Source of the DNA: Pharus latifolius | Taxonomy: Eukaryota; Streptophyta; Magnoliopsida; Poales; Poaceae | Direction: 5' to 3' | NCBI GenBank assembly: GCA_019359835.1 | Contig: CM033322.1 | Span: forward strand, 23,820,468-23,884,467 | Length of the DNA stretch: 64,000 nt | Shown: piece after piece, positions 24,356 to 35,382 of the stretch | Layout: each line of letters starts with the position of its first letter | Numbering within the stretch: position 1 is the stretch's first letter | The notes under the pieces: model-generated | Told to the model about the DNA's origin: nothing | What the model saw: the letters and a program-made list of their open reading frames with translations, nothing else | The model's database searches: none | Translations under genes and position numbers: made by a program

Positions 24356-27300
24356 TCATGGCTGTTGGTTGGGCGCAACTTCATCCATAACATATTGTGC
24401 CCAGATTTGTCGGGGCTCTCTAATCTTTACATTGTCATATTTGTCTTTGGACATGGCGATCTGCAAGCATGTGTGAATACTCATTAATTAACTTCTTAGT
24501 TTTGAACGTGACACCCAATTTTCAAATTTGAGTTAGCTAAGATGCTTAATTGGGGGAATTGGGCAAAGTTTGTCCGCACTAGGTCGCACATGTAGCGCAG
24601 CACATAAAACCCGCATTCCCACGAGTCTGGCTGCTGATGGCACTGAGATAATTGCATATGCGAAGACATGTTAGCTATTCTTTCGATAAACTAATTAATC
24701 ATAAACTAAAAGACTCGTGAGTACCTTATATTCTTTCCAAGAAATTCGGGAGCTCTGCGGTGTGGCATGCCTCCCTCCAATGGACACATAATTTTCGAAA
24801 GCCCTCCATTTCAGTTAGCATTCCCAGTTAATGTGTTATCATTAGCTAGTGAGGTCAAAATTTAATTCAAACATGTTATTTACGTGTCCATATTCCCCTT
24901 GATGACATATTCGTTCGGTAACCTGTCGCGCATCGAATCGAGGTGTACACCTCGTTCCTCCACGGACAGATAACAAGGAGGGCCCAGTGGCCCCTACATT
25001 GTACGTAAAAGAGAACCGCTAGCTCAAAGTATATCTTAGGTGTAACATACAAGATTGAGTTAAATTAGTATGAAATGCACTAACCTTTGGTGGTACAGCA
25101 CCATAATGAACTCCCTGTCCTGCTGTGCCATCAGCACCCTAGATATGTAGTGCTCAGCATGCACGGAGTCTTGCTCTAGCATTGTGAGGCTTATTTTCTC
25201 TGGGTCGAGGAAACCCACCTTGTCACACGCGGCCTCCGATGCTAGCCTGTACATGCACCTGCATGCAAAGGACGGCATTAGTATTGCACAGAAAGTTACT
25301 ACATTTCAAATGAACTACAACAATATATAGGATCAGCAAACTCATAGGACTCCAGTCCGTATGATGGACATATCGAGCTCCCGTTAGTTGAAGAGGTCGA
25401 ACAGATCCTTCGTGTGCCACGGATATGGTCCCGGGCTCACGGTGGAACTGCCCAGGCCTGAAGGGAACTAAGAAGTTTAGGTTGTACCGAGCTCGGTGTA
25501 GGTACCACTCGTAGAGGTCTCTGGTTGATCGATCCAATTTGCGCAAAGCTGCCTCCGACACGAGTGGGAACCCGTTCCTGAACCTCTCTGGCTGTCCCTT
25601 TTGCCCTTTACCCTTGCCTTTGCCCTTGACTTTTGCCGGGGATTGAGCGTGTACCTTCGAAGGGAAGGGCGAGGTGATGGCGGCTTTCTTCAAAGGTGAA
25701 GGGGCTTTGTTGGGAGGCGTGGATCCGCTGGCTGGGGTCGAGGCCGTGTTTGCTGTGTTCAGGTCCGTAGGAGATCCCTCATGCCCTACGCTGGGGCTGC
25801 AGTCCCCTGGTAGTACGCCGGCAAGCCACTTCAATTAATGAACATGTATGTTAGATTTTGCAAGTTGAGTGTATTGAGTAGGATGTAATCTAAAATGTGT
25901 AGGATTTACCTGCTGTATTACAACACACTTCTTGGGCCACTGTACGTAGGAGCCCACTGCCTCAGCAAGTGTCTGCATTTCCTCCGTTGGGATTGGCAAC
26001 GGAGAAGCGTTGTAGCCCGGCATGGCCATGCCCACCTGTACCTTTGCGAACCCCAACCCCAGAGGTACACAGTGGATCCGGACATCCTCCCTAGACAGAT
26101 ATACGAACCCGTGGGCAACCACTGCCTGTCGGTCGCCTAGGTAAGTCAGTAGGCTGCAGCTCTCCGGCTTCTACAAATTTGTAACAATTAAAATTGGTTA
26201 GCAAAACAACTCTAACAGAATGGGAGTGGCATCAAATTAAGTGCATAGTTGAAGACTTGTAATACCTCAAGTAGATCCATTGGATCTGCGAGGATCTTCG
26301 AAGAGAAACTGCTCATCTGACCCCGCAGGGTACCGTCGCCCTGAGGATCTGGATCTGCACTCTTGGCCATCAATGCACTCAACCTCAGCCTGCACCTCAG
26401 CCTGTATCTCTGCCGGTACCTCAGCCCGTATCTTCTCGTAGAGCTCTGCTTCCTTCTCCTTCCAGGAGCGGGCCTTCTTCCTCGGTGGAGCAGGATCTGT
26501 GAAACCGGCCTTCCACGACACGATGACTCCCACGTTCCGTGTCCGCCCGGGATGCTCCTTATTTCCTAGAGCCCGGGTGAGGATGTCGTTCTCCCTCTGC
26601 GGGGTAAACAATTCCTCCATTGCCTCCTTCTCAAAAGCAAGCTGTTACATTTAAAGCTACCTTGTGAGACAAATACATATATACACTTGTGCGCACACAG
26701 TTTACGAGGTTAGCCAACTTACCATTTTCTTCACAACCATAGTGTCCCTAGGGTTTGGGAACTCCACAGACTCCGTGGACGACATGGACCCTCTCCTCCT
26801 CCATCACTGCTTGCACCTCGCACCCTGGATCTCGGAGAGCGGCAACTCAGGGGAGTCGACGAGAAAATTTTTCTCGTCTTCCTTCCTCTACTGCTCCTCC
26901 TTCCTCTCATAGACCCGGGATCCGAGCCGATGTGGGTGGTCGTTCCTCTTCTGGATCGCCTTATTCTTCTCACTAAGGGACTTGAATCGTCGGTCCCCTT
27001 CTGCTTGATGAATTCCTCCCATACCTCATCCGATATGAAGGGGTACTTCTCGCAAGGAGATTTCCCCGCGGCGAGGAAGGTACTGACGAGCCAGCTCTTA
27101 AAGGTTTTCTATGTTTCGTTCATGTCCTTCAAGCAGGCCGTCCTAGGTTTATCATCGGGGATGTTCCACTTAGCCTGTTTTCAAACAATGCATACAAGCA
27201 CGAGTTAGTTAAACTTTAGGATAAGCCAAGAGAGCGTGATTACGAAAGAGTTCAGCGATTTCGGTTAATTTTACCTTCACTTCCGCCCACAACCTATCCC

Positions 27301-27567
27301 TCTCGTCTGCCGTGACGTCCTTCTAGCTCTGGACGGTGATCTTCACCCTTTCTTTTGCCAACACCCAACGTAGGCTGCGTACTTCCCAGCATTCTTTCTG
27401 ATTGGTCTCCCAAATTGGTTGAACTCACAAGAAAGGTCAGTGCGTTTGGCCAAACGATCCAACGTCATCGCGCTTCGCCCCACCCTCTTGCGCTGGGACG
27501 AACCAGCATCTTCAGTTACGTTGCCCCTCGTCGAAACACTAATATCATCTGATGAAGACGACGACAT
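24356..27567 (-). pseudogene. tnpA-like gene of element A (broken)
   Basis: Same exon order as the better-preserved copy in C. It starts MSSSSSDD at 27567, then GRPIRKNAGKYAAYVG, then a Transposase-24-like block (ENDILTRALGNKEHPGRTR, about 26530-26590), a DUF8039-like exon (26122-25870), a PSPL/K-rich spacer, and a Ulp1-like protease end. Damage includes a 1-nt deletion at AAYVG, TAG for Trp in the following QSWKD block, TGA at 26804-26806, and a 1-nt deletion in the protease Asp motif (VYYLDS) near 24950. The protease Cys codon is retained at 24613-24615 (WECGFYVLRYM). The end is IWAQYVMDEVAPNQQP then TGA. A 5' leader exon is at about 42313-42480, now separated by the B insertion. Confidence 0.85.
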
Positions 27568-28123
27568 GACTTTCCCTAAAATTCCATCAACAAACCATCA
27601 AAAATTTAATGGAAACAGAAACCAAATAGTATTACAAAGCAAATGGACCTATTTTAAATATTTTTTCTAACGGTAAACACATCAACTACCGATAGAAGAT
27701 AAGCTTTCTTCTAACGGTACAAACATTGACTACTTTTAGAACATATTTTCGAGCATGTTCATCTATACATTTTCATAGGAAGCAGGCGACATATGAAAAT
27801 TAATTCTTCTTGGAGTTCCATAACTCAGTTGAGGATTGGAGACTAATTAGGGTTGCTAAAGGGTTGTCAGAAGAAAATAGTACTAAAAGGCCAAAAATTG
27901 TTGAAGTGTTCAACAATTTTTTCTATCGGTAAACATATGAGCTACCGATAGAACATAACAAATTTTTCTATCGGCAAAGACATGAGATACTGATAGAAGA
28001 TGTTTATGAACACCAGCAACATATAAAGTACATTATATGGCAATTGGATACAATTGATTACACATACAGTAGTATAGATAGTTTCAAATGTCAAAATAAG
28101 TTCATAGGAAGCAGACAACATAT
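27568..28123. other. Interior of A: tnpA 5'-UTR intron, interrupted by B
   Basis: Non-coding. It contains TTCTATCGGTAAACA units and the acceptor TTTTAG just before the tnpA ATG. The segment TTAATTCTTCTTGGAGTTCC near 27800 recurs after B at about 41535 and within B near 32523. B is inserted at 28124 with TAT duplicated. Confidence 0.65.
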
Positions 28124-28800
28124 CACTAGTACAGAAAAGCTTTCTTCTATCGGTAAAAAACACCCTTTTACTATTGGTTTTTGTACCGATAGAGATAGAC
28201 ACGATAGAATAAGCCAGAACATTTTCTATCGGTAAATAACCGATAGAAGAACTTCACTATTCTATCAGCATATTAGAAGTGTACCGATAGAAAACCCGTC
28301 GTAGTCTGACATTTGCGGCAGGGAAAGTACCACTATTCTAACGGTTAATTACAAGTTTACCGACAGAAAAAAGCTTAGTACTCTCTCGGTTGGAAATGAG
28401 TTTACCGATAGAAAAACTATTGTACTCTCTCGGTTGTAAATGAGTTCACCGGCAGGAAAAATCATACTCTTCTAACGGTTAATTTCGAGTGTACCGATAG
28501 AAAAAACGACAGTAGTCTCTCGCTTGTGGATGAGTTCACCGGCAGGAAAAGTCACACTCTTCTGACGGTTAATTTCTAGTTTACCGATAGAAAAAAAATA
28601 GTAGTCTCTCGGATGTAGATGAGTTTACCGATAGAAAAAGTGGTAGTAGTCTCTCGGGTGTGTGTGAGTTCATCGGCAGGAAAAGTCACACTCTTCTAAC
28701 GGTTAATTTCGAGTTTACCAATAGAAAAGTGGTAGTAGTCTCTCGGTTGTGAATGAATTTACTGATAGAACATTCACATATACAGTACGTTATTCACAAT
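28124..28800. repeat. Left subterminal repeats of B
   Basis: Alternating TCTATCGGT, CTCTCGGTTG, TCTAACGGTT and ACCGATAGAAAAA units, about 20 in 650 bp. B mixes ATCGGT and AACGGT types, whereas A's left end is almost wholly AACGGT. Between 28800 and 29032 there is simple CACATATAC-rich sequence and the tnpA 3' UTR. Confidence 0.85.
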
Positions 28801-29032
28801 ACAGTACATTCACATATACAGTAAAGATGCAATACAGTATAGATTGGATACACAATATAGTACAGATGCAAAGAAGGGTAAATTTACAGAACAGATTGAC
28901 ACATTAGACAGTTATTCACATATATATGGACAAATACAAATTGCAATCCAATGTGGACATTTATTCACATATATATTTATTCACATGTATATAAACAGTC
29001 TATGCACAGAGTACACGAAAAAGAGAAAATTG

Positions 29033-32000
29033 TCATGGCGGATGGTTGGGCACAACTTCTTCCATGACATATTGAGCCCAGATTTGTCGAAGATCTCTAA
29101 TCTTTGCATTTTCGTATTGGTCTTTCGACATGGCGATCTGCAAGCATGTGTGAATACTGAGTAACTAACTTCCTAATTTAGAACGTGACACCCAATTTTC
29201 AAATTTGAGTTAGCTATCGATGCTTACCTGGGGGAATTGGGCAAAGTTTGTCTGCACTAGGTCGTACATGTAGCGCAGCACATAAAACCCGTATTCCCAC
29301 GATTGCGGCTGCTGATGGCACTGAGATAATTGCATATGCGAAGATATGTTAGCTATTGTTTCCATAAACTAATTAAGCATAAACAAAAAGTCTCGTGAGT
29401 ACCTCATATTCTTTCCAAGCTAGCAGGGAGCCCTGCGGTGCGGCATGCCTCCCTCCAGCGGACACATATTTATCAAAAGCCCTGCATTTCAGTTAGTATT
29501 GCCGGTTAATGTATTATCATTAGCTAGTGAGATCAAAATTTAAATCAAACATATAAGTTACTTACGCCTCCATACTCCCCTTGACCACATATTCGATCGA
29601 TAATCTGTCACGCATCGAATCGAGGTAGTACACCTCGTTCCTCGGCGGACAGATCACGATGAGGATCCAGTGGCCCCTGCATTGTACGTAAAAGAGGACC
29701 GCTAGCTCAAAGTATATCTCAGGTGTAACATACAAGATTGAGTTAAATTAGTACGAAATGCACTAACCTTTGGTGGTACGGTACCAGAATGAACTCCTTG
29801 TCCTGCTGCGCCATCAGCGCCTTGGATATATACTGCTCAGCGTGCGCGGCGTCGTGCTCTAGCATCGTGAGGCTTATTTTCTCTGGGTCAAGGAAACCCA
29901 CCTTGTCACACACAGCCTCCGATGCTAGCCTGTACATGCACCTGCATGCAAAGGACGACATTAGTATTGCACAGAAAGTTACTACATTTCAAATGAACTA
30001 CAACAATGCAGAGTTAGCAAATAAAGTTAGAAAACAGCAATACATAGCATCAGCAAACTCACAGGACTCCAGTCCGTATGATGGACATATCGAGCTCCCG
30101 TCAGTTGTAGAGGTCGAACAGATCCTCGTGTGCCACGGATATACTCCCGGGCTCACGGTGGAACTGCCCAGGCCTGTAGGGAACTAAGAAGTTCAGATTG
30201 CGCCGAGCTCGGTGTAGGTACCACTCGTGGAGGTCTCTGATTGATCAATCCAATTTGCGCAAAGCTGCCTTCGACATGAGTGGGAACCCGTTCCTGAACC
30301 TCTCCGGCTGTCCCTGTCGCCCTTTTCTCTTGCCTTTGCCCTTGCCTTTTGCCGGGGATTGAGCCCGTACCTTCGAAGGCAAGGGCGAGGTGATGGGGCT
30401 TTCTTCTGAGGTGAAGGCGTGGAAGCACTGGGTGGGGTCGAGGCCGTCTTTGATGTGTCCAGGGTCGCACGAGATCGGACCTCATGCCCCGAGCTGGGGG
30501 CGCAGTCCCCTGGTAGCCCGGCGGCAGGCCACTTTAATTAATGAGCACGTATGTTAGATTTTGCAAGTTGAGTGTACTGAGTAGGATGTAATCTAAAATG
30601 TGTAGGATTTATCGGTTGTATTAGAAGGCACTTCTTGGGCCACTGTACGTAGGAGCCCACTGTCTCAGCAAGTGTCTACAGTTCCTCTGTTGGGACTGCC
30701 AACGGAGAATCGTTGTAGCCCGGCATGGCCATGTCCACCTGTACCTTGGCAAACCCTAACCGCAGAGGTACACAGTGGACCCGGACATCCGGCCCAGACG
30801 GATATACGAAGCCGTGTCCAACCACTTCCTGCCTGTCGCCTAGGTGATTCAGTAGGATGCAACCCTCCGGCTTCTGCAAATTTGTAATTATTAAAACAGA
30901 TTAGCGAAACAACTCTAACAGAATGGGAGTGGCATCAACTTAAGTGCACAGATGAAGGCTTGCAGTACCTCAAGTAGATCCACTGGATCCGCGAGGACCT
31001 TCGAAGCACAACTGCTTATCCAACCCCGCGGGGTACCGTCGTCCTGGGGATCCGCATCTGCACTCTTGGCCAGCAATGCATCTCTCAACCGTGCAAACTC
31101 TTCCCTCATTTGTGCAACTTCAGACTGCACCTCAGCCCGTATCTCCGCCCGTACCTCAACCCGTATCTTATCGGAGAGCTCCGCTTCCTTTTCCTTCCAG
31201 GAGCGGGCCTTCTTCCTCGGTGGAGCCGGATCTGCGAAACCGGCCTTCCACGACACAATGGCTCCCACGGCTCGTGTCCGCCCGGGATGCTCCTTATTTC
31301 CTAGAGCCCGGGTGAGGATGTCGTTCTCCCTCTGTGGGGTAAACAATCCCTCCACTGCCTCCTTCTCAAAAGAGATCTGTTACATTTAAAGGTACCTTGT
31401 GAGACAAATTGCCTTATATACACTTGTGCGCACATAGTTTACAAAGTTAGCCAACTTACCATTCGCCTCACAACGTCGACGTCCCCAGGGGTTGCGAACT
31501 GCACAGACCCCGTGGATGACACGGACCCCCTCCCCATCCACCATCACTTGCACCTCTCATCCCGGATCTCGGAGAGTGGCAACTCAGGGGTGTCGATGAC
31601 AGGATTTTGCTCGTCTTCCTTCTTCCACTGCTCCTCCTTCCCCGCATAGCCCCTGGATTCGAGCCGATGCGGGTGGTCATTCCTCTTCTGGATCGCCCTA
31701 TTCTTCTCGCGAAGGGCCTTGAACTCCTCAGTCCCCTTCTGCTTGGTGAATTCCTCCCATACCTCCTCCGATATGAAGGGGTACTTCTCGCAAGGAGATT
31801 TCCCCGCAGCGAGGAAGTTACTGACGAGCCAGCTCTTAAAGGTTTTCCATGTTCCGTTCATGTCCTTCAAGCAGGCCGTCCTAGGTGTATCGTCGGGGAT
31901 GTTCCACTTAGCCTGTTTTCAAAAAATGCATACAATTAATCACAAGTTAGTTAAACTTTAGTATAAGCCAAGAGAACATGATTACGAAAGAGTTCAGCGA

Positions 32001-32319
32001 TTTCAGTTAATTTAACCTTCACTTCCGCCCACAACCTATCCCTCTCGTCCACCGTCACGTCCTTCCAGCTCTGGACGGTGATCTTCACCCTTTCTTTGGC
32101 CAACAGCCCAACGTAGGCCGCGTACTTCCCAGCATTCTTTCCAATCGGCCTCCTAAATTGGTTGAACTCACAAGAAAGATCCGTGCGTTTGGCCAAACGG
32201 CCCAACGTCGTCGCGCCTCGCCCCACCCTCTTGCGCTGGGATGTAACAGCTGCATCTTCAGTTACGTTGGGGTTGGCCCTAGTCGAACCACTAGTACCAT
32301 CCGATGAAGACGACGACAT
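29033..32319 (-). pseudogene. tnpA-like gene of element B (broken)
   Basis: Exon 1 (32319-32017) is intact and encodes an acidic/Ser-rich start, TTLGRLAKRTDLSCEFNQF and VKITVQSWKDV. The exon starting at 31912 encodes WNIPDD...CLKDMNGTWKTFKSWLVSNF and ALREKNRAIQKRNDHPH, a Transposase-24 hallmark; it lacks the intron that C and D have after EFK. Breaks include TGA at 31544-31546, TAG after VPTEEL near 30676, and frameshifts in the spacer exon near 30200-30485. The Ulp1-like end keeps GHWILIVIC and VYYLDSMRD, but the catalytic Cys codon is TAC (Tyr) at 29291-29293. The last exon ends WAQYVMEEVVPNHPP. A GC-rich leader exon lies at 33568-33790 with its donor at 33567. Confidence 0.88.
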
Positions 32320-34239
32320 ATCTTTCCCTACAAAACCATCAACAAACCATCAAAAATTTAATGGAAACACAAACCAAATCATTTTACAAAGAAAAAAGAC
32401 CTATTTTAAATATTTCTTCCATCGGTAAACACAAAAACTACCATGCAATACAAGATAAGATTCTATTTCTCAGCGTTTTCGTCTACACATTTTCATATAG
32501 GAAGCAGGCAACATATGGCAATTAATTCTTCTTGGAGTTCCATAACTCAGCCCAGGACTGGAGACTAATTAGGGCTGCAAAAGGTATGTCCGAAGAAAAT
32601 AATACTAAAAGAAATACATGCATAAATTACTTCCTGAAATATTTTCTATCGGTAAACACATGATCTGCCGATAGAACATAACAATTTTTCTATCGGCAAA
32701 CACGTGAGATACAGATAGAACATAACAATGTTCTCTATATATGGAATTTTGTTGATAAGCCACTATTCACTGTCATCACATAACATTCTCCATGATTTTC
32801 TATACTAATATTCATGGGCCAGCATTATTATTTCACACGTAAATATGCACACAAGCATCTAAGTGCCACTGTGCATAATCTGACAAACCTAATGCTAATG
32901 GAATATAAAGATATTGAAGTAGCACAGAAAGTAGGTCACAACCAAAAAAGGAATAATATGGTTTAAAGCACCCTCTCTTGGTTATTTTTAGCATTACCTA
33001 TATGCAAGTCATCAGGACTTCATCACATCTATTAGTTTGGGAAAAGTCATATATGTATATGCATTTGAAACATATACATCGAAGACCCATCCACATTGCC
33101 ATATATTCATACCAAGTGAGTAAAAATTCCCAACCAAACTAGTACATTGCATGCCTCATGTCCTTCCAGATCCAAAGTTTTAATACTTGTTCAGAAATAT
33201 TTTCTATCGGTAAACACAAGAGCTGCTAATAGAGCAGACAAATTGTTTCTATCAGCAAATACCGGAGATACCGATAGAATATGTGTAAGAACAACTCCAA
33301 CATATAATGTGCATTACATAGCAGTTGCATACAATTGATCACACATACAGCAGTATAGATAAGTTAAAATCTCAAAATAGGTTCATTACAGCACTGGAAC
33401 ATATTATGTCAACCATAATGTAAATCAACATTGCCTGCGGAATGTACATAATCCAACACAATAGGGAACCCTAGTGTAATTACAAAACTCGAAGAATTAG
33501 TACGTACAAAACACTAGGATCAAATAAGGAAGATGCTGGAAATAGAACGACAAATTAGGGTATTTACGGCGATCAGTTGTGGTGATGGAGAGGCGGTGTA
33601 GAACGCAGCGGTGGCCGGCGAAGGACGAAAATAAGAACCGGTGGCAGTGCGAACCAGTGTCCAGCCGGCGATCGTCGTGTAGGAGAGAGGAAGTGAGTGG
33701 TCACGGCGGAGGTTGTGGTTTTCTTCGCTCTCGAAGAGATGCAGTGCTCTAAGTTGGAACTGTTCGACTGGAGGGAAACTCAAGGACCGTGTACGAGTAA
33801 TAAAGTAGTGGATGACCTTTTCTATCGGTACAACAAAATAATACCGATAGAATTATGTACGTTTCTATCGATACAACAAAATACTACCGATAGAACAAGT
33901 AAATTTCTCGGAAAAATATTTGAAGTAGTAGATTCTTTTTTTCTATCGGTATAAACAATAAAATCCTGTGAGACCAATTTTCCCCAGAAAATTTTTTTAA
34001 TTAAGTTCCTGAGATTATAGTATTGTGTGCCATTTTTCTATCGGTAAAAACAAAAAAATACCGTCAGAAAATGAAAAGGTACACACAATTTAACATCAAA
34101 CAGACCGTGCTTGAAAGCTGCAGAATGATAAAGAAAGAGGGAAGATAGCCGGAAAATTGGAAAATTGACATAAAAAGAAATTGTTCATTCATTGTTGTTT
34201 TATCGCTTATAAAAAAAAAATAAAACCCAAAATGCTAGG
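32320..34239. other. Interior of B: tnpA leader, 5'-UTR intron and middle repeats
   Basis: Non-coding. It holds scattered TTCTATCGGTAAACAC units, a GC-rich block at 33568-33790 that is conserved in A (about 42313-42490) and C (about 63081-63245), and middle repeats at 33815-34080 (TCTATCGGTACAACAAAATA...ACCGATAGAA). The GC-rich block is inferred to be the first, untranslated exon of tnpA. The short open frame across it (33783-33520) reads through the splice donor and is not counted as a gene. Confidence 0.65.
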
Positions 34240-34749
34240 TCAAGGGGTGGTCTTAGCCCTGGCTGCATGTAGAATAGAGTCAGTTTGACTTGCAACCAGG
34301 ACGCAGGACTCCTCTAGCGACAAGTTGTCCCTAGGATCAACTACTACCGCGTCGAGAAGGCCTGCGACCTCCCTCAGCTTCGCTATGGTATCCTTCATAG
34401 TCAAACCGCAGCCAGCGATGGTAATATCTGCGGCTTGCTTCTCCTCGCGAAGATGCCTCGTCATCGCCCTGGAATTGTCACCAGCCGTCTTCATGCGCTG
34501 AATGCGCCGGAGGAGATCGTCCAGTTCAAGCCGTAGCTGAGTGTGCTTGTCCGTAAGGAGCTTGTGCTCCTCCTGGAGGGCCCTCAGGTCGGCCTTCACT
34601 TTGCCAGTGTCTTCCACGGCTCCCATTCCCTGTGCAAATCAACAGGTCAAGAATGTACTGAACATGGATTAACAATACAGGGGTAAACCCAGGAGATTTA
34701 GAGTTCTTACCGGGGAGGGCGTGGCTGACGATCCCATGGAGGTTGCCAT
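34240..34749 (-). CDS. Extra coiled-coil protein gene of element B, 142 aa
   Basis: Two exons join in phase: 34749-34711 (MATSMGSSATPSP, donor CCG|GTAAG) and 34629-34240 (acceptor GCACAG, starts GMGAVEDTGKVKADLRAL), 429 nt in total. After a short Ser/Pro/Gly start, residues of about 22-95 show a heptad-like, charged helix (KADLRALQEEHKLLTDKH; LRLELDDLLRRIQRMK; AMTRHLREEKQAADI) typical of a coiled coil. A Val/Leu-rich C-terminal helix and ARAKTTP end the protein. It lies between TNP2 and tnpA, on the same strand, flanked by B's middle repeats. A TATA box lies about 75 bp upstream. There are no lesions, in contrast to both neighbours. I do not recognise the family; it may be an accessory transposition protein or a captured host fragment. 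Confidence 0.7.
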
Positions 34750-34823
34750 TGTGAAAGAGAAGATGAGGAGTCGGAGCGTTCGAGAATTAGAAAAACAACA
34801 AAATACCGTGACGCATGGCGAGA

Positions 34824-34831
34824 TACTTATA
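34824..34831 (-). promoter_or_regulatory. TATA box of the extra gene in B
   Basis: TATAAGTA on the minus strand, about 75 bp before the ATG at 34749, between two copies of an ACGCATGGC word. Confidence 0.5.
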
Positions 34832-35382
34832 GAATTTCCAATGCGACGCATGGCAACACAGTTGAGAATTCAAAGCGCCAGAGTATTTTTCTATCGGTAC
34901 AAACAACAAAAAACGGTCAGACAACAAAATACCGTGAACTAACGAATTTATTCTAATGGTAAAATATAATAATACCGATAGAATAAGTAAACTTTTCACA
35001 GCGAAACTTTTGAAGTGCATGAGACACATTAAAGTAGTGGATGTCCTTTTCTATCGGTAGAAATAACAAAATACCGTCAGAAAAATTGATTTTTGGAGAG
35101 CTTAATTTGAAGAAGCAAGAGGCTGCAATGAGATTTTTTCAAGTGCTATTTGAAGGGAAGAATTAAGTACTTACAGGATAAAGGTACTGTACATGTTAGA
35201 ACTCATGCTGTGGAGTAAAATTGAGATATATTAATGCTATGAACTAGCTTATCATTAAGTTCTAAAGAAAAATGTACTGCCTGATGTATTAATGATAAGT
35301 TCCTCACCTTGTTGCAGAACTTGTGGGCTGTTTTCTTGGCATTTATCCCTGAAATAGAAATTAATCATCAATGGTTCTCAAC
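34832..35382. other. Middle repeats of B between extra gene and TNP2
   Basis: Holds TTTTCTATCGGTACAAAC, ATACCGATAGAATAAG and ATACCGTCAGA units at 34885-35085, then unique sequence and the TNP2 3' UTR. The segment 35150-35300 is closely matched in A at about 42785-42950. Confidence 0.7.

Noticed and set aside
33520..33783. Minus-strand frame similar in A and B (also 42184-42489)
   Set aside because: The similarity is explained by a conserved untranslated leader exon; the frames read through its splice donor and are not conserved in C.
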